Shown here: positions 48,961 through 63,540 of the stretch, in pieces
Layout: every line of letters starts with the position of its first letter
Numbering within the stretch: position 1 is the stretch's first letter
Assembly (NCBI GenBank): GCA_012295275.1
Contig: CM022671.1
Location: 35,697,683-35,761,682 of the forward strand
Length of the DNA: 64,000 nt
Direction: 5' to 3'
Origin: Chrysomallon squamiferum
Lineage: Eukaryota; Mollusca; Gastropoda; Neomphalida; Peltospiridae
The notes under the pieces: model-generated
The model's input: the letters and a program-made list of their open reading frames with translations, nothing else
Database searches by the model: none
Told to the model about the DNA's origin: nothing
Program-made: the position numbers and the translations under genes

Positions 48961-50234
48961 AGTCTGAAATAAGAAACCCACATGACATCACGTGATCGGT
49001 TATTTAATCTAGCAGCAAGGTTTCTTTTATTTAATCATTAATAATGATAATAATAATATGATAAATAATAATAATAATATGATAAACTAGTGAACTGATA
49101 CTGGTTAGAACGGAAGAAGTGATGAAGACGATAACGTTTCTCCAAGCGAATGAATATTAACAGGAATTATTCATGGTAATTATCATAACTGTCGTATCAG
49201 ATGCCTGTTTTTACGTCACTGTTGTCGTACCTGCAGTTTTTCTTATTAACCTACAACACCTGGATGCAGGTAAGCCGACACAAGAGAAACGAGATACAGT
49301 GAATATATCAGAGAGGTTTTGTTGATGGGTCAGTTCAGGTGAATGAAATATCATCTTAGGGTTTTAGAAGGAAGGAAACTGTGTAAATTTCTTGTGGATG
49401 GATGAAATGTGAGAAAGGCTTAGACGATTAATTGTAAGGAAATAGAACACGAGGCTAAGAGAGAGAGAGAGAACGTCAAAGAAAAACAAAGAATAAGTAC
49501 AGAGAGAGAGAGAGACTGATTTAGCCAAATATATTATTATTATTATTTTGTTGTTATTAAAGACTTTGAAACGTTCATTAACAGCAATTTGTGAATCTTA
49601 TACATTTTATTAGCTATTTTTTGCACGAACTATACCGTAAATATACGACAACTCCCGAATGCTGATTGTCCGACCTTTCGCCTTTTTGCTTAGTAACAAT
49701 AATGAACAACAAGATATATTTTTTTTTATATATTAGTTATTTGAAAAAATATCAGGTTTCAGAGTAAGATAAACTGACCCAGAGAAAAATATCAAATTGC
49801 CTAAACACGAGACGACACGATAACGCGAACAAATATCTTCCTTTGTCCGCCATAAACTCATAATTATGCATGAGAACTCGTGCATTGTGGGTATCTGTCA
49901 TCTTCCACAATAAAAAATGTCGCACCGCATTATTAACCGGCAATATAAGTTTTATCAGTTTCAATATTTGACCATGAAGCGTTGAACATAAAAAAGTTCA
50001 CAACAGAAACGGCTAAAGTTATCGTTAACAAAACAAACGTGCTCTTTTTGAATCTGTACTGTAGATAAAAACAAATTACCTGTGGCTGTCTACGCATGCG
50101 CCACGTCTTTGCAATATTTCAAAATGACAGGTGCAGCCGGAAAATAATCTACATTGACACGTCTCCAATTCACGTTCAAATCAAAACGTGATAATGAAAT
50201 CAAAAATATTTCATGTTTGTATGAGAAATATGAT

Positions 50235-50265
<31 letters not shown>

Positions 50266-50721
50266 CATAAGAATATATTCAGAAATGATGATGATGATGA
50301 ATAATAATATTAACAATGGTAGTAGTTGTAATAATTGTAGTAACAGTTGTTTTAGTAGTAGTAGAAGTAACAACATAATAAATAAATAAATAAGTAACAA
50401 TACTAATAATATGAAGCGATGAAGTAAGTAGTAGTTGTCGTATAATTATAGTAGTTACAATCATAGTACCTATAAATTAATAATAAATAAATCAACGAAT
50501 AAAAATATTTGTTTGAATAAATAACAACTACAACGATAATAATAATAATTATTAGTAGTAATAATAGTAATAGCAAGAAGAAGAAATGAAAGGAAGAGGT
50601 GAAGAAGAACACTGACCGGAACACACACACACACACACACACACGGTTCCACACAAACACAGATATGTATTTGTACATTTACAGAAAGAGATAGACCAAG
50701 AAAAGATCCATTTCATTATAA

Positions 50722-50781
<60 letters not shown>

Positions 50782-51350
50782 TATTAAACAGTTCTTAATG
50801 ATTATCAAACAACGAGAGGTTCCAGTTTCTCACGCATCGCAATTAAGTCTGACTCAGCAAACCTTCTCCACCACCCTCCACCCCCAAGACATTATTACCT
50901 AATCTTCGCCTGCTTGAACCACCCCACCCCATCCCACCCCATCCCACCCCACCTCACGTGACAAACAACGTAAGCTTCTTTCTGAACTATTGGACTGCAG
51001 TGTGATTTGCAGTTTTTTGAACGCCTCTTGCTGTGTCACCTTTCTTTTGTTGCATACGTGTTCGTTGCTACCACTCTGCATTGTTTTCAGCCGGGTCGAG
51101 AAGTTAAAGATGTCCTCGGGAGCAGATTTAAGCAGTCACGCTGACCCTACGTCGACGACGACGTGATGTCCTTGCACGCACGTCACGTCACGTCGGCGCT
51201 GCAGCTTCACGTGACCCACGGCGGCTACAACAGGCGGAAAGAGACAGCTTCATCTGCAAGTGGTGTTTTTTTTTTTGTGTGACGATGACGATGCATCGTT
51301 TTGTAGAAGGTTTAAAAATAGCTTTATTGTCGTTTTTATTTAGCTTTTAC
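48961..51350. promoter_or_regulatory. CpG-moderate region with repeated TCACGTGA E-boxes
   Basis: Perfect TCACGTGA palindromes are at 48988-48995, 50954-50961 and 51207-51214. ACGCATGCGCC near 50092 resembles an NRF1 site, and GCCGGAAA near 50137 is an ETS-type core. Around 51140-51235 tandem ACGTCACGTCACGTC and GACGACGACGTG copies precede the third E-box. Simple repeats are poly-A (50234-50258), AAT-like (50285-50580), CA (50622-50644) and ATT (50721-50781). No coding gene was found; a 19-codon frame from 51110 is too short to interpret. Confidence 0.35.
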
Positions 51351-51384
51351 GTACCGTAAGCTGCGAGCGGTATGCATGTATGTA

Positions 51385-52237
51385 TGCACGTGTGTGTGTG
51401 TGTGTGTGTGTTTGGTGTGTGTGTGTGTGTGGTGTGTGTGTGTGTGTGTGGTGTGTGTGTGTGTGTGTGGTGTGTGTGTGTGTGATCGTATGCACGTACG
51501 TACGTATTTATGTATCGTGTCTGTCCATTTAGGTATGTATGTATGTATTGTTTTTGTCAGTATGTATGTAAGTATTATGTAATATATGATGTTATGTCTG
51601 TGTATGTGTGTCTGTACGTATATACTGTGTGTATGTATGTTTGTATCTTTGTATGTGTAATTTTTGTGTATGTATGTACGTATGTGGATATGAAATATTT
51701 CTGTATGTTCTTAATTGTATGTACTCATATATCGTTTATCTCAGATAATTCACTCATGTTCAAATAGGTTTGTGTGTGCGAGTGTGTGTATATGTACGAA
51801 TATGTATGTATGTGTACGTATGTGTATGTGTATCTGTGTGTATGTATATAAGTGTATCTATGTGTATATTTATATGTATCTGTATATGTGTGTGTGTGTG
51901 TGTGGTGTGTGTATGCATGTGTGTGTGTGTGTGGTGTGTGTGTGTGTTTGTGGTGTGTGTGTGTTTGTGGTGTGTGTGTGTGTATGTATGTGTGTGGTGT
52001 GTGTCCGTGTGTGTTTGTGGTGTGTGTGTGTATGTATGTGTGTGGTGTGTGTGCGTGTGTGTTTGTGGTGTGTGTGTATGTATGTATGTGTGTGGTATGT
52101 GTGTATGTATGTATGTATGTATGTGTGTGGTGTGTGTGTATGTATATATGTATGTGTGTGAGTGTGTGTATGTATGTATGTATGTGTGTGGTGTGTGTGT
52201 GTTTGTATGTGTGTGTGTGTGTGTGTATGTATGTATA

Positions 52238-52276
<39 letters not shown>

Positions 52277-52316
52277 GTGTGTGTGTGTGTGGTTTGTGTG
52301 TGTATGTATGTATGTA

Positions 52317-52347
<31 letters not shown>

Positions 52348-52393
52348 ATGTATGTATGTATGTGTGTAGTGTGTGTGTGTGTATGTAGGTATG

Positions 52394-52426
<33 letters not shown>

Positions 52427-52465
52427 ATGTATGTGTGTGTGTGTGTGTGGTGTGTGTGTGTGAGA
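51385..52465. repeat. Large GT/ATGT simple-sequence region
   Basis: About 1.1 kb of GT repeats punctuated by GGT every ~20 bp (51390-51483) and by TATG blocks. All three plus frames stay open, giving Cys/Val/Tyr frames up to 199 codons with no coding meaning. It ends in GAGAGAGAG at 52462-52472. Confidence 0.97.
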
Positions 52466-52469
52466 GAGA

Positions 52470-52767
52470 GAGTGACAGAAAAAGGGAAGGGTTATTAGAT
52501 ACAGTGTAAAACGGATGTGAAAGAACTGAAGTTTACTGAGTACGAGACAGAAAACATAGAAGTTTGTCTTGTTCTTCCTCGTGTGACTAACATTTCCTTA
52601 ATTTCACAACATCCTATTACGTGCTCTTTAATTTCGTGTCACTGAACGTTTTAGATTATTATTTTTGGTGCACATACACACACACACATATAAAATTATT
52701 GTTGTTGTTGCTATTGTTATTATTGCTTTTGTTGTTGTTATTATGTAGCAATTATTTAAATAAGCTG

Positions 52768-52833
<66 letters not shown>

Positions 52834-53355
52834 GTATGTATATATGTTAAATAATTTATTTTTGTTTGAGTGAATACATATATGTTTTAGTCAGTATATG
52901 TTTATGTCTATGTTAAATATCATTAAACTGATTATTTTGTGTCCAACTCTGTTGTATAAATTAATCAAAATGTTAAAAAATTCAAATGGTTAAAACAAAA
53001 AAACAAAAAAAATCCTGGACACTATGCCTATGCAAATAATAAAGTTTTATCATGCACGATGCACGTGGGATCCTCCTTGTGCCTGCGTGCAACATTTCCG
53101 TAAGTAAACTGTGCAGTGTGACACCCTGCCTAGTGCAGCACGTACTGTTTGCTTTCCCTGGGGTCCACTGACAACATGCTCAACTTATCAGAGTAAACAG
53201 TTAACCTTGTCGCTACCTGACAGGTGAGAATATTCACCTGTCCAGGTAAGAAAAAGAAAAAAGGCACGCGGCGTACGTGATATTTCCTAGATAACGAAAA
53301 CACGACTGGTTTATATAAACATGAACTTGTTTGCGTTAGCAGATATCACCACAGA

Positions 53356-53398
<43 letters not shown>

Positions 53399-53777
53399 AC
53401 AGACAGACACATTATCGAAGTCTGGGGCGCTGTCACCTCTGTGACAACGTTGCCATGGTGATACTGTGCCAACACCTGTTGCGTAATTTTAATGATTAAC
53501 ATGTTGATTTAGAAATTTAATAATAAATCCACATGCATATTTGAATGTACAAGTGTGTGTGGCTGTGTATATGTGTTTGTGTCTCTGTGTATCTGTGTAT
53601 ACGTGCGTGCAGGTTGTTTCAGAGCGTCAGTATGTATGTACGTGTGTATGTACACATGGATCTGTTTTACTTCCATTGTGTGCATGTGTTTACGTAGTGC
53701 TTGTGTATGTACGTATGTATGCTTGTATTAATGTATGTATATACATAATAACTCACGCATTTATGTGTGTGTTTGTG

Positions 53778-53780
<3 letters not shown>
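52470..53780. other. Spacer with TA and CA tracts
   Basis: TTG/TTA triplets (52698-52745), about 28 TA units (52772-52827), CA run (53359-53394). The stretch 53050-53280 is CpG-containing complex sequence without recognised features. Confidence 0.6.
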
Positions 53781-53809
<29 letters not shown>

Positions 53810-53820
<11 letters not shown>

Positions 53821-54765
53821 AGATATGTGTACAGATATATTTGTGTGTGTGATTGCATGTGTGTGTGTGTACAGATATATTTGCGCCTGTGATTGCATGT
53901 GTGTGTGTTGTACAGATATATTTGTGTGTGTGATTTCATGTGTGTGTGTGAACAGATATATTTTGTGTGTGTGATTTCATTATGTGTGTGTGTGTACAGA
54001 TTTATTTGCGTCTGTGATTGCATGTGTGTGTGTGTACAGTGTGTGTGTGATTGCATGTGTGTTTGTGATATCATTATGTGTGTGTGTGATTGCATGTGTG
54101 TGTGTGTACAGATATATTTGTGTGTGTGATTTCATGTGTGTGTGTGTACAGATATATTTGTGTGTGTGTGATTTCATTATGTGTGTGTGTGTACAGATAT
54201 ATTTGCGTCTGTGATTGCATGTGTGTGTTGTACAGATATATTTGTGTGTGTGATTGCATGTGTGTGTGTGTACAGATATATTTGTGTGTGTGATTGCATG
54301 TGTGTGTGTGTACAGATATATTTGTGTGTGTGATTGCATGTGTGTGTGTGTACAGATATATTTGTGTGTGTGTACAGTGTGATTTATTATGTGTGTGTGT
54401 ACAGATATATTTGCGTCTGTGATTGCATGTGTGTGTACAGATATATTTGTGTGTGTGATTGCATGTGTGTGTGTGTACAGATATATTTGTGTGTGTGATT
54501 GCATGTGTGTGTGTGTACAGATATATTTGTGTGTGTGATTTCATGTGTTTGTGTGTACAGATATATTTGCGTCTGTGATTGCATGTGTGTGTGTGTGATT
54601 TCATGTGTTTGTGTGTACAGATATATTTGTGTGTGTGATTTCATGTGTGTGTGTGTACAGATACATGTTTGTGTGTGTGATTTCATGTGTTTGTGTGTAC
54701 AGATATATTTGTGTGTGTGATTTCATGTGTTTGTGTGTACAGATACATATTTGTGTGTGTACGTA
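53810..54765. repeat. 40-bp tandem repeat, about 24 copies
   Basis: The unit gtacagatatatttgtgtgt plus gtgattgcatgtgtgtgtgt is exactly 40 bp in register at 54241-54360. Variants are ttgcatg versus ttcatg, and ttgtgtgtg versus ttgcgtctg. The unit has few stops in any frame, so long Thr/His/Ile/Tyr (minus) and Cys/Val (plus) frames of up to 176 codons arise. It contains 13 TGCATG copies on the plus strand. Confidence 0.95.
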
Positions 54766-55521
54766 TAAGGATTATCCTCTTCTAATTCCCGATGTTTCGT
54801 TTCCTCCTTCTTTTCACGTTCCAGCTTCTCTCGCAAATCACTGACCAGGTCCGTCACAGTAGCAGATTTTTCCGATGTTTTCTGTTTGAGACAACACACA
54901 GTTTGTGTGTATGCGTGCGTGCGTGCGTGCGTGCGTGCGTGTGTGTGGATACTGTAGTTAATTTCTTACAATTACAAATGAACCAATGTTTACAAGCCTT
55001 CATCTACAAATATTTCTTATTCATTTATTTCTTTATTCTATTATCATCTTTTACTACTACTATTACTACTACTACTACTACTACTATTACTACTACTACT
55101 ACTACTAGTAATAAAATTGAGATGTGGTAGTTGATTTCATTCATATTTTGAATCTATATACACATACATACAAGCACGTATAAAATATATACTCAAGAAC
55201 ATATACATTACTAACACATACACACAGGTATATGTAAAAATTACACAGACACATTCATACATCGACGTAATTTCACACACATACACGCACACACAGAAAC
55301 ACTCACTCATACACATATAATATGCATACACACACACACAAACATACATACATACACACACACATACCTACCAGTGGAAACATGATTAAATAGACACAAG
55401 GTTAAGAAAAACTGACATACGCACACACACACAACTACGTTAAAAATACGTTAAGTAACATCTCTATAATATATGTTTCTATATTTTGTTCTCTCTCTCT
55501 CTCTCTCTGTTTCTCTCTCTC

Positions 55522-55555
<34 letters not shown>

Positions 55556-55945
55556 TTATCTATCTCTCTCTATATATAATTGTATATATAAACACGTTGT
55601 TGTGATCAGCCCATGGTTTCCTCTCAGAACGCTCGTTATCATAATTGCTCAGTCCAAGAGTCCAGTGGAATGTTGATGACCTTTAACCCCAAACATGACC
55701 TGATGTCAATTACCGCTAGAATTAATTCACATTGTTAACACAAATATTGGTTTAGTTTTCTGTTTTGAGTATCGGTGTTGTGATAACAAACATCGTCATC
55801 ATCATCATCATCATCATCATCATCGTGATCTGTTTCGCCATACACACAAATATATTCATTTAGATACATACATACAAACAAACATATATATATACCTTTG
55901 TAGCCACACACATATACACACGTTTGTATATGTTTGTGTTGTGTT

Positions 55946-55986
<41 letters not shown>

Positions 55987-57470
55987 CTATGTTTATTTAT
56001 CTGTAAACCTGTGTTTCTCTATGTATGTGTGTTTGTGTTTGTATTTATAATCATGTTTATGTTTATATGTATAAATCTATCTCTACTTATCTGTGTGTGT
56101 GTGTGTGTGTGTGTGTGCGCGTTTGTGCGTGTGTTCATTTCAGGACGACCATCTTGCCCCCCCCCACCTCAGTACGCCACTATTAAGGACCCAAATTTCA
56201 GTTCAGTTTCATTTCAACAAAATAATATTAGTAAAAAAAACACAACACAACCATCGTCATCATAGAAAATATCGTCAGCATAAATTTCATCTTCATGTAC
56301 AACAACATAACCACCACCACCACCACCACCATCATCATGGACCATCAATCATCATCATGGATCATCATCGTCAACATCAACACGATTGGCAGAAAAACAA
56401 CGGATTGGCGAAATTCTATTTGATTTCTGTGAGTCATTAAACTTAAGGTTTCTCTGACAAGTAAATGAACTTGAGCTGAAATGTCGTATTTGGTTTTCAT
56501 TATGGAACTAACAGAGTACAGGTGTACTTAGTAAACAGTCGCAGACAATCCGTCTTTTGTACTGCGTCCATGACACACTTACTGTGACCCACGTTACATA
56601 ATAAACTATATCGCTTTCTTGAAAACCAAAGAGTAAGCTGTTTTTTTTTGTTTTTTTTTATAACAATGCTTGTTTGTTATTGTTTTTTTGTTTTGTTTTT
56701 TTCCTTGTGGCAAATATCGGTTTTCAGCATGGTTACAGAAACACACGTAGTAAAAATGTTGTGTAGCTTTCAGGGTCACATGTGTAGTATTGTGAAATAA
56801 ACAACAGACACGTAATGAAAAACACGCTATGACGAACAGCTATGTGTATAAATAGTAGATGTAATAACAGTATGTTACTAATTTAATAGTAAAATAAAGA
56901 TTACATATATTTTAAACTCAAAAAAAAAAAAAAAAAAAAAATATTTTTTTTTTTTTAAAACATGAAAGAAAGAAAGAAAAAGAAAAGAAAAAAGAATGAA
57001 AAAAAAAAAAAACTGGAAGAAAAGAAAGAAAGAAAAATAACAGAAGAAAGGAATAAAGAATTGATGGAAGTAGAATGTTACAGAAAGCATTTTTAAGAAG
57101 AGTTCATAAAATAAAGGAGGAAAGTATAAAAAGTAAACTGAAGAAAGAAAGAAAGAAAGAAAGAGTTGATGCAGTTAGAATATTACAGAATAATAACTTT
57201 TCAAAGACTTCCTGGTAACATAAAAAAAATTAATAATAATAACAGCAGCAGCGAAAGAAATACAATAAAGGTAGAAAGACAGAAATACAAGATTTATATA
57301 CAAGTTTTATAAAAACTCCGGCTACGACCATTTCAACAACGACTACAAAGATGACAGTTATCCATAGAAGTGGTATATAGTAATAGAAGATGTAGTAGTT
57401 GTTGCCTAAAAGGTTGTAAAAGCAGTTGTGCCACAAATTGCAGCAGTCGTAGTGGTCGTAGATGAAATGT
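54766..57470. other. Repeat-dense spacer
   Basis: TGCG units (54911-54943), ACT triplets (55050-55107), CA-rich DNA (55150-55370), CT then CTAT units (55491-55570), ATC triplets (55796-55823), TA run (55947-55984), GT run (56092-56118), CAC/CAT triplets (56308-56375) and poly-A/AAAG tracts (56920-57060, 57143-57164). No gene was recognised. Confidence 0.75.
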
Positions 57471-58080
57471 AGTAGCAGTTGTAGTAATAGTAATAATTGT
57501 TGTAATAATGGTAGAAGTAATTGTGTTTGTTGTTATGATTAAAGATTCACGTTTAATGAAAGCTGCAGTAGTAGTAGAAGTAGTAGTAGTAGTAGTAGTG
57601 GGAGTGGTGGTGTTAATAAGTTCAGTTTTATAATTTGATTATGTAGATTTTGTAATAGTAGTAATACACAAATAGTTGTACCAGTATTTGTAAAACTGTA
57701 GTAGTACTAGTTGTATTAATAATACTAGTAGTAGTAGTAGTAGTAGTAGTAGTAGCAGTGGTAATTGTAGTGTTACTTTTTGTACAGATTGTTGTAGCAT
57801 ACGTTGTAGTAATAGCAACATTTGAAAAGTTTTAACTATAGTTTTAGCAACCTTTATAGTCGCAAAGTTGTAACAATATTAGTGGCAGCAGTTGTGGTTT
57901 TGTACAAATTATAGTTGTAGTAGTAGTTGTAGTTTTAACAGTATTTGTTGTGGAACAAATTGTATTAGTAGTAGTAGTTATAGCAGTAGTTGTAAAGTTG
58001 TAAAAACAGACGATTTTCTTTTTTTAATAAAATATTGTAGTAGTAGTAGTTGTAGTAACAATAACAGCTGTAAACTTTAA
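57470..58080. repeat. Degenerate GTA/GTT triplet region
   Basis: Dominated by gtagtagtag and gttgtagta words with irregular interruptions. It leads into the regular 87-bp array and looks like its degenerate precursor. Confidence 0.85.
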
Positions 58081-58500
58081 CAGTGTAGTGGTAGTAGTCG
58101 TTGTGTTTTTGTACACATTGTTGTTGTAGTAGTTGTAGTAATAACGACAGTTGTAAACTTGTAGTTTAGAAGCAATGGTAGTAGCAGTTGTGTTTTTGTA
58201 CAGATTGTTGTTGTAGTAGTTGTAGTAATAACGACAGTTGTAAACTTGTAGTTTAGAAGTAGTGGTAGTAGCAGTTGTGTTTTTGTACACATTGTTGTTG
58301 TAGTAGTTGTAGTAATAACGACAGTTGTAAACTTGTAGTTTAGAAGCAGTGGTAGTAGTCGTTGTGTTTTTGTACACATTGTTGTTGTAGTAGTTGTAGT
58401 AATAACGACAGTTGTAAACTTGTAGTTTAGAAGCAGTGGTAGTAGAGTTGTGTTTTTGTACACATTGTTGTTGTAGTAGTTGTAGTAATACTTGTAGAGT
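58080..58500. repeat. 87-bp tandem repeat built of GTA triplets
   Basis: The landmark gtgtttttgtac recurs at 58103, 58190, 58277, 58364 and 58450, giving periods of 87, 87, 87 and 86 bp. Each unit also contains gtagtaataacgacagttgt and aaacttgtagtttagaag. Because 87 is divisible by three, the minus strand shows a repetitive 190-codon frame (58024-58596) with Asn/Tyr/Thr-rich 29-residue units. Confidence 0.95.
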
Positions 58501-58859
58501 CGTAACAGTTGTTAGTTTTTGTAGCACTAATGACGAATGTAATAATTCGGGGAAGACATAATTTACTGGAAGAAAACGGAGGAAAACGTCAAACAAAATA
58601 ATTTATGTTTCAGTTTCTTTCTTTAGATGACATCCAGTCCACTTCCTGTGTCTGGAGCCACGGTTTGTAACTGGACCCCCGTGAAAACAGCGCGCGTTAG
58701 TAAAAAAAAACAACTGAGGCGTGAACTTTGCGAGATAAATGTTTTCAAGGAATTCTGTAATTGAGTGATGCGCGGGAAAACCAGCTACAGGCTGGGAGCC
58801 AGAACGGGAAAAACAGGTGTTTATAAGTGTTGTTATAACTAAAATTCGGTCGATTACAG

Positions 58860-58894
<35 letters not shown>

Positions 58895-59058
58895 AAAAAT
58901 GAAAAGTGAAAAAGAAAGAAGATAAATAAATAAGTTGATTCTTGGTGAATTGTTTTAGTTTTTCATGTAAGAAGCGGAAAGACATGTTTTAGTGGGTGCC
59001 CGTCATTTCAGTGAATTAACTTACAAGTTAAAATAATAATAATAGGAAAAAAAAAATT

Positions 59059-59101
<43 letters not shown>

Positions 59102-59385
59102 ATAAAATAAAACAATCATAAAAAACAAATAATAATAATAAGAAACCCCCCAAAACCCAACAAAAAATAGACTAGTGTACAAAACCTACCCCCCACCCCA
59201 CCCCAGTTCTGCGCATGACTGCAGTTTTGTATGTAACACTGTACGATCACGTTTGTTTGAGTTTGAGGACAGAGGGGTTTAATGGATGTATCGGATGAAT
59301 TTTAGCGTGACAGGATTAGAGAGGCGTGACATCACATGACCCACACCTGCGATTAATGAGCCTTGATGTGATCTGTACCGCGTCT
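58500..59385. other. Spacer with poly-A tracts
   Basis: Moderate CpG content (58540-58860), poly-A at 58860-58892, poly-A plus TA at 59058-59100, C-rich stretch near 59190. No gene was recognised. Confidence 0.55.
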
Positions 59386-59541
59386 TCTTACGTTCACTCG
59401 TAAATCAAACATTCTTTTTATTTTAGATAAATACCTACTCTGCGTGTGCGTGTATGTGTGTGTGTGTGTGTATGTCTATGTGTGTGTGTGTGTTACGTTC
59501 ACTCGTAAATCAAACATTCTTTTTATTTCAGATAAATACCA

Positions 59542-59574
<33 letters not shown>

Positions 59575-59870
59575 ATTTGTGTGTGTATGTCTATGTGTAT
59601 GTGTGTTACGTTCATGTAAATCAAACATTTTTTTATTTCAGATAAATAAACTCGTAAACTCGTAAATCAAACATTATATTTATTTTAGATAAATGCCTAT
59701 TGTGTGTGTGTGTTCGTGTGTGCGTGTGTATGTCTATGTATGTGTATTATGTACACTCGTAAATCAAACATTCTCTTTATTTTAGATAAACACCTTCAGT
59801 GTGTGTGTGTGTGTCTGTGTGTGTGTGTATGTCTTTGTGTGTGTACGTGTTTATTTTTTGTGTATATATA
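59385..59870. repeat. ~105-bp tandem repeat with splice-acceptor-like units
   Basis: ttacgttcactcgtaaatca plus aacattctttttatttcag, ataaatacc and a GT-rich tract recurs at 59388, 59493, 59606, about 59655 (short copy) and about 59750. A decayed copy may be present near 59985. Each full unit ends with a pyrimidine tract and an AG, imitating a 3' splice site. Confidence 0.9.
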
Positions 59871-59944
59871 TATATATATATGCGGATGTGTTTGTGTGTG
59901 TGTTTTTAGGTACATTCGTATGTGTAACTTTGTTTTATGTTAAA

Positions 59945-61480
<1,536 letters not shown>

Positions 61481-61540
61481 CCCTCTTGACCCTCCCGATA
61501 ACCTATGCCGCTGCCAGGATACGATCCAAAGACCGCAGGC

Positions 61541-61565
61541 GACCCGTGACGTCACCACGTGAACT
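61541..61565. promoter_or_regulatory. CRE plus E-box pair
   Basis: TGACGTCA (61547-61554), a perfect CREB/ATF site, is separated by one base from CACGTG (61556-61561). Function is inferred from motif only. Confidence 0.35.
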
Positions 61566-61689
61566 AAACACGAATAAACACTCTGTAGTCAAAAAACAAG
61601 TTGCACGACAAAAAAATCTAAAACATCTCAGCTTTGATGGTTATCATGTAGCCCAGTTTATTAATAATAGTTTTGTTTTACATTTTACG

Positions 61690-62340
61690 TGGTTACTGTC
61701 GTCATTGTAGTATTATTGTAGTAGTAGAGGTTGCACGAATGTGACACTTTGTGTTTTTGAATAACGTTGTTGTTGTCGTAGTTGTAATAATAGTTTTATT
61801 TACATTTTGAGTAGTTGTTGTAGTAGGAGAGGTTGTATGAATGTGATACTTTATGTTTTGAATAACATTGTTGTTGTCGTGGTTGTAGTATTATTGTTGT
61901 GGTGGTAGAAGAAATAGCAGCAGTTGTAGTAATAATAGTTTTATTTACCTTTTGATTAGTTGTTGTTGTAGTTGTAGTATTATTGTAGTAGTAGTTGTAA
62001 TAATAGCGTTACTTTACATTTTGAATAACATAGTTGTTGTTGTTGTAGTATTACTGTAGTAATATAGTCGTCGTAGTAGTAGACAAAATAGTAGTGGTTG
62101 TAGTGATTATTGTCTGAATAGGGTGTTTGTTGTCGTAGTAGTAGTATAAGAAGTAGTGGCAGTAGTAGTAGCGTGGTAATTGTTGTTATGATAGTAGTAG
62201 TAGTGGTAGTAGTATTAGCAGTAGAAATAGTGGCAATAATTATAAAAGTAGCACTAATTAATGTTATGACGATACTAGTAATAGTAACAGTAGTAATTAT
62301 CTTAGTAGTAGTGGCAGCTGTTGTACTAAGTTACATCGTT
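61690..62340. repeat. GTA/GTT triplet-rich region with ~102-bp duplication
   Basis: gaggttgcacgaatgtgaca near 61727 and gaggttgtatgaatgtgata near 61829 mark two copies of a ~102-bp segment that also contains ttgttgttgtcgt and taatagttttattta. The rest is irregular gtagtagtag sequence like that at 57.5 kb. Confidence 0.8.
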
Positions 62341-63080
62341 GTTGCTACGTGAGGTTACACAATGTAGCAGCTGTTGTTTTATAGAAATATTTGAATGATA
62401 GAAGTACAAACAGCAACACAAACAAATAAACTGATTTTGACTTTATAGTGTTAAGTACACATTATTCTAATATAATATAATATATGATATAATATACATA
62501 ATATGCTATTAATATTGTTGTTATTGTTGCCATAATTATTAGTTATTATTATTCTTGTTGTTAATACTAAAGATATCACAAACATCTAAATAAATACTGA
62601 AGTAATACAAATATAATCTAATTTGTATTTACAAAGCAAAAAAGCAATTAAAAAAAAAAAAAAAAAAAAAAAAATTAAATAATGAAATTGAACAAATAAA
62701 CAAATGCTAAATACATGAATAAATAACTGAAAATAAAATTTGTGTATTTATTTTATTATTATTATTTTTATTATTTATTATTACTCTTATTTCTTATGTT
62801 AAATTTGTTCTTTTTCTTTATTTTTTCATTGTTGTACTCTTCACGTACTAGTTGACTTATTGTTGTCGTTTTTTCTCTTTTTCACACTAAAGAACCTTTT
62901 CAATGTTTTTTGGCGCGAGAACATGTAGACATTTTACTCTTATATATTTACTTAGCGGTTGCCATAAAAGATAAAAAAAAAAAAAAAAAAAAAAAAAAGA
63001 AAAGAAGAAACTGAAGACCAGGATGTGAATGAATAATTCACATTTAAGTTTTAAATTTCGTCTGGAACAAAGAACGACAG

Positions 63081-63116
<36 letters not shown>

Positions 63117-63302
63117 AAAAAAAAGAACAAACAAACACTTGCGTGAAAATCAATGCACCGTTATGACAACATAAAGATAAACCGACCTAGCGACTGCAAG
63201 CGTGCACTGCTGTACGTACCTCTCAGCATTTCTCAACACATCGACAATACGAGTATACTGTGTGGTAGTAACGTATTATCTGATTGTGAAAAATACAGAC
63301 AG

Positions 63303-63381
<79 letters not shown>

Positions 63382-63540
63382 TGACGGAGTTAGTGAAAAA
63401 CAAAGAGAGAAAGAGTGGAGAGAAAAAAAAGGATAAACTTGTTTACAAAACACAAAGATGCTGAATCATCCCCATTCCCCCAAACCCATACACACATCCC
63501 CCCTCTAGAGTCAACCTAGTACGTAACAGTATTGAAACCA
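62341..63540. other. AT-rich spacer with poly-A tracts and GA microsatellite
   Basis: Poly-A at 62650-62673, 62970-62998 and 63080-63113, and a GA run of about 37 units at 63306-63379. No gene was recognised. Confidence 0.7.

Noticed and set aside
51376-52509. Overlapping Cys/Val/Tyr-rich ORFs up to 199 codons
   Set aside because: They follow directly from GT and TATG microsatellites, which lack stops in all plus frames. Composition is purely repeat-derived.
53541-54844. ORFs of 100-176 codons on both strands (Thr/His/Ile/Tyr or Cys/Val)
   Set aside because: The 40-bp satellite unit has few stops, so several frames stay open simultaneously. No start context or non-repetitive coding.
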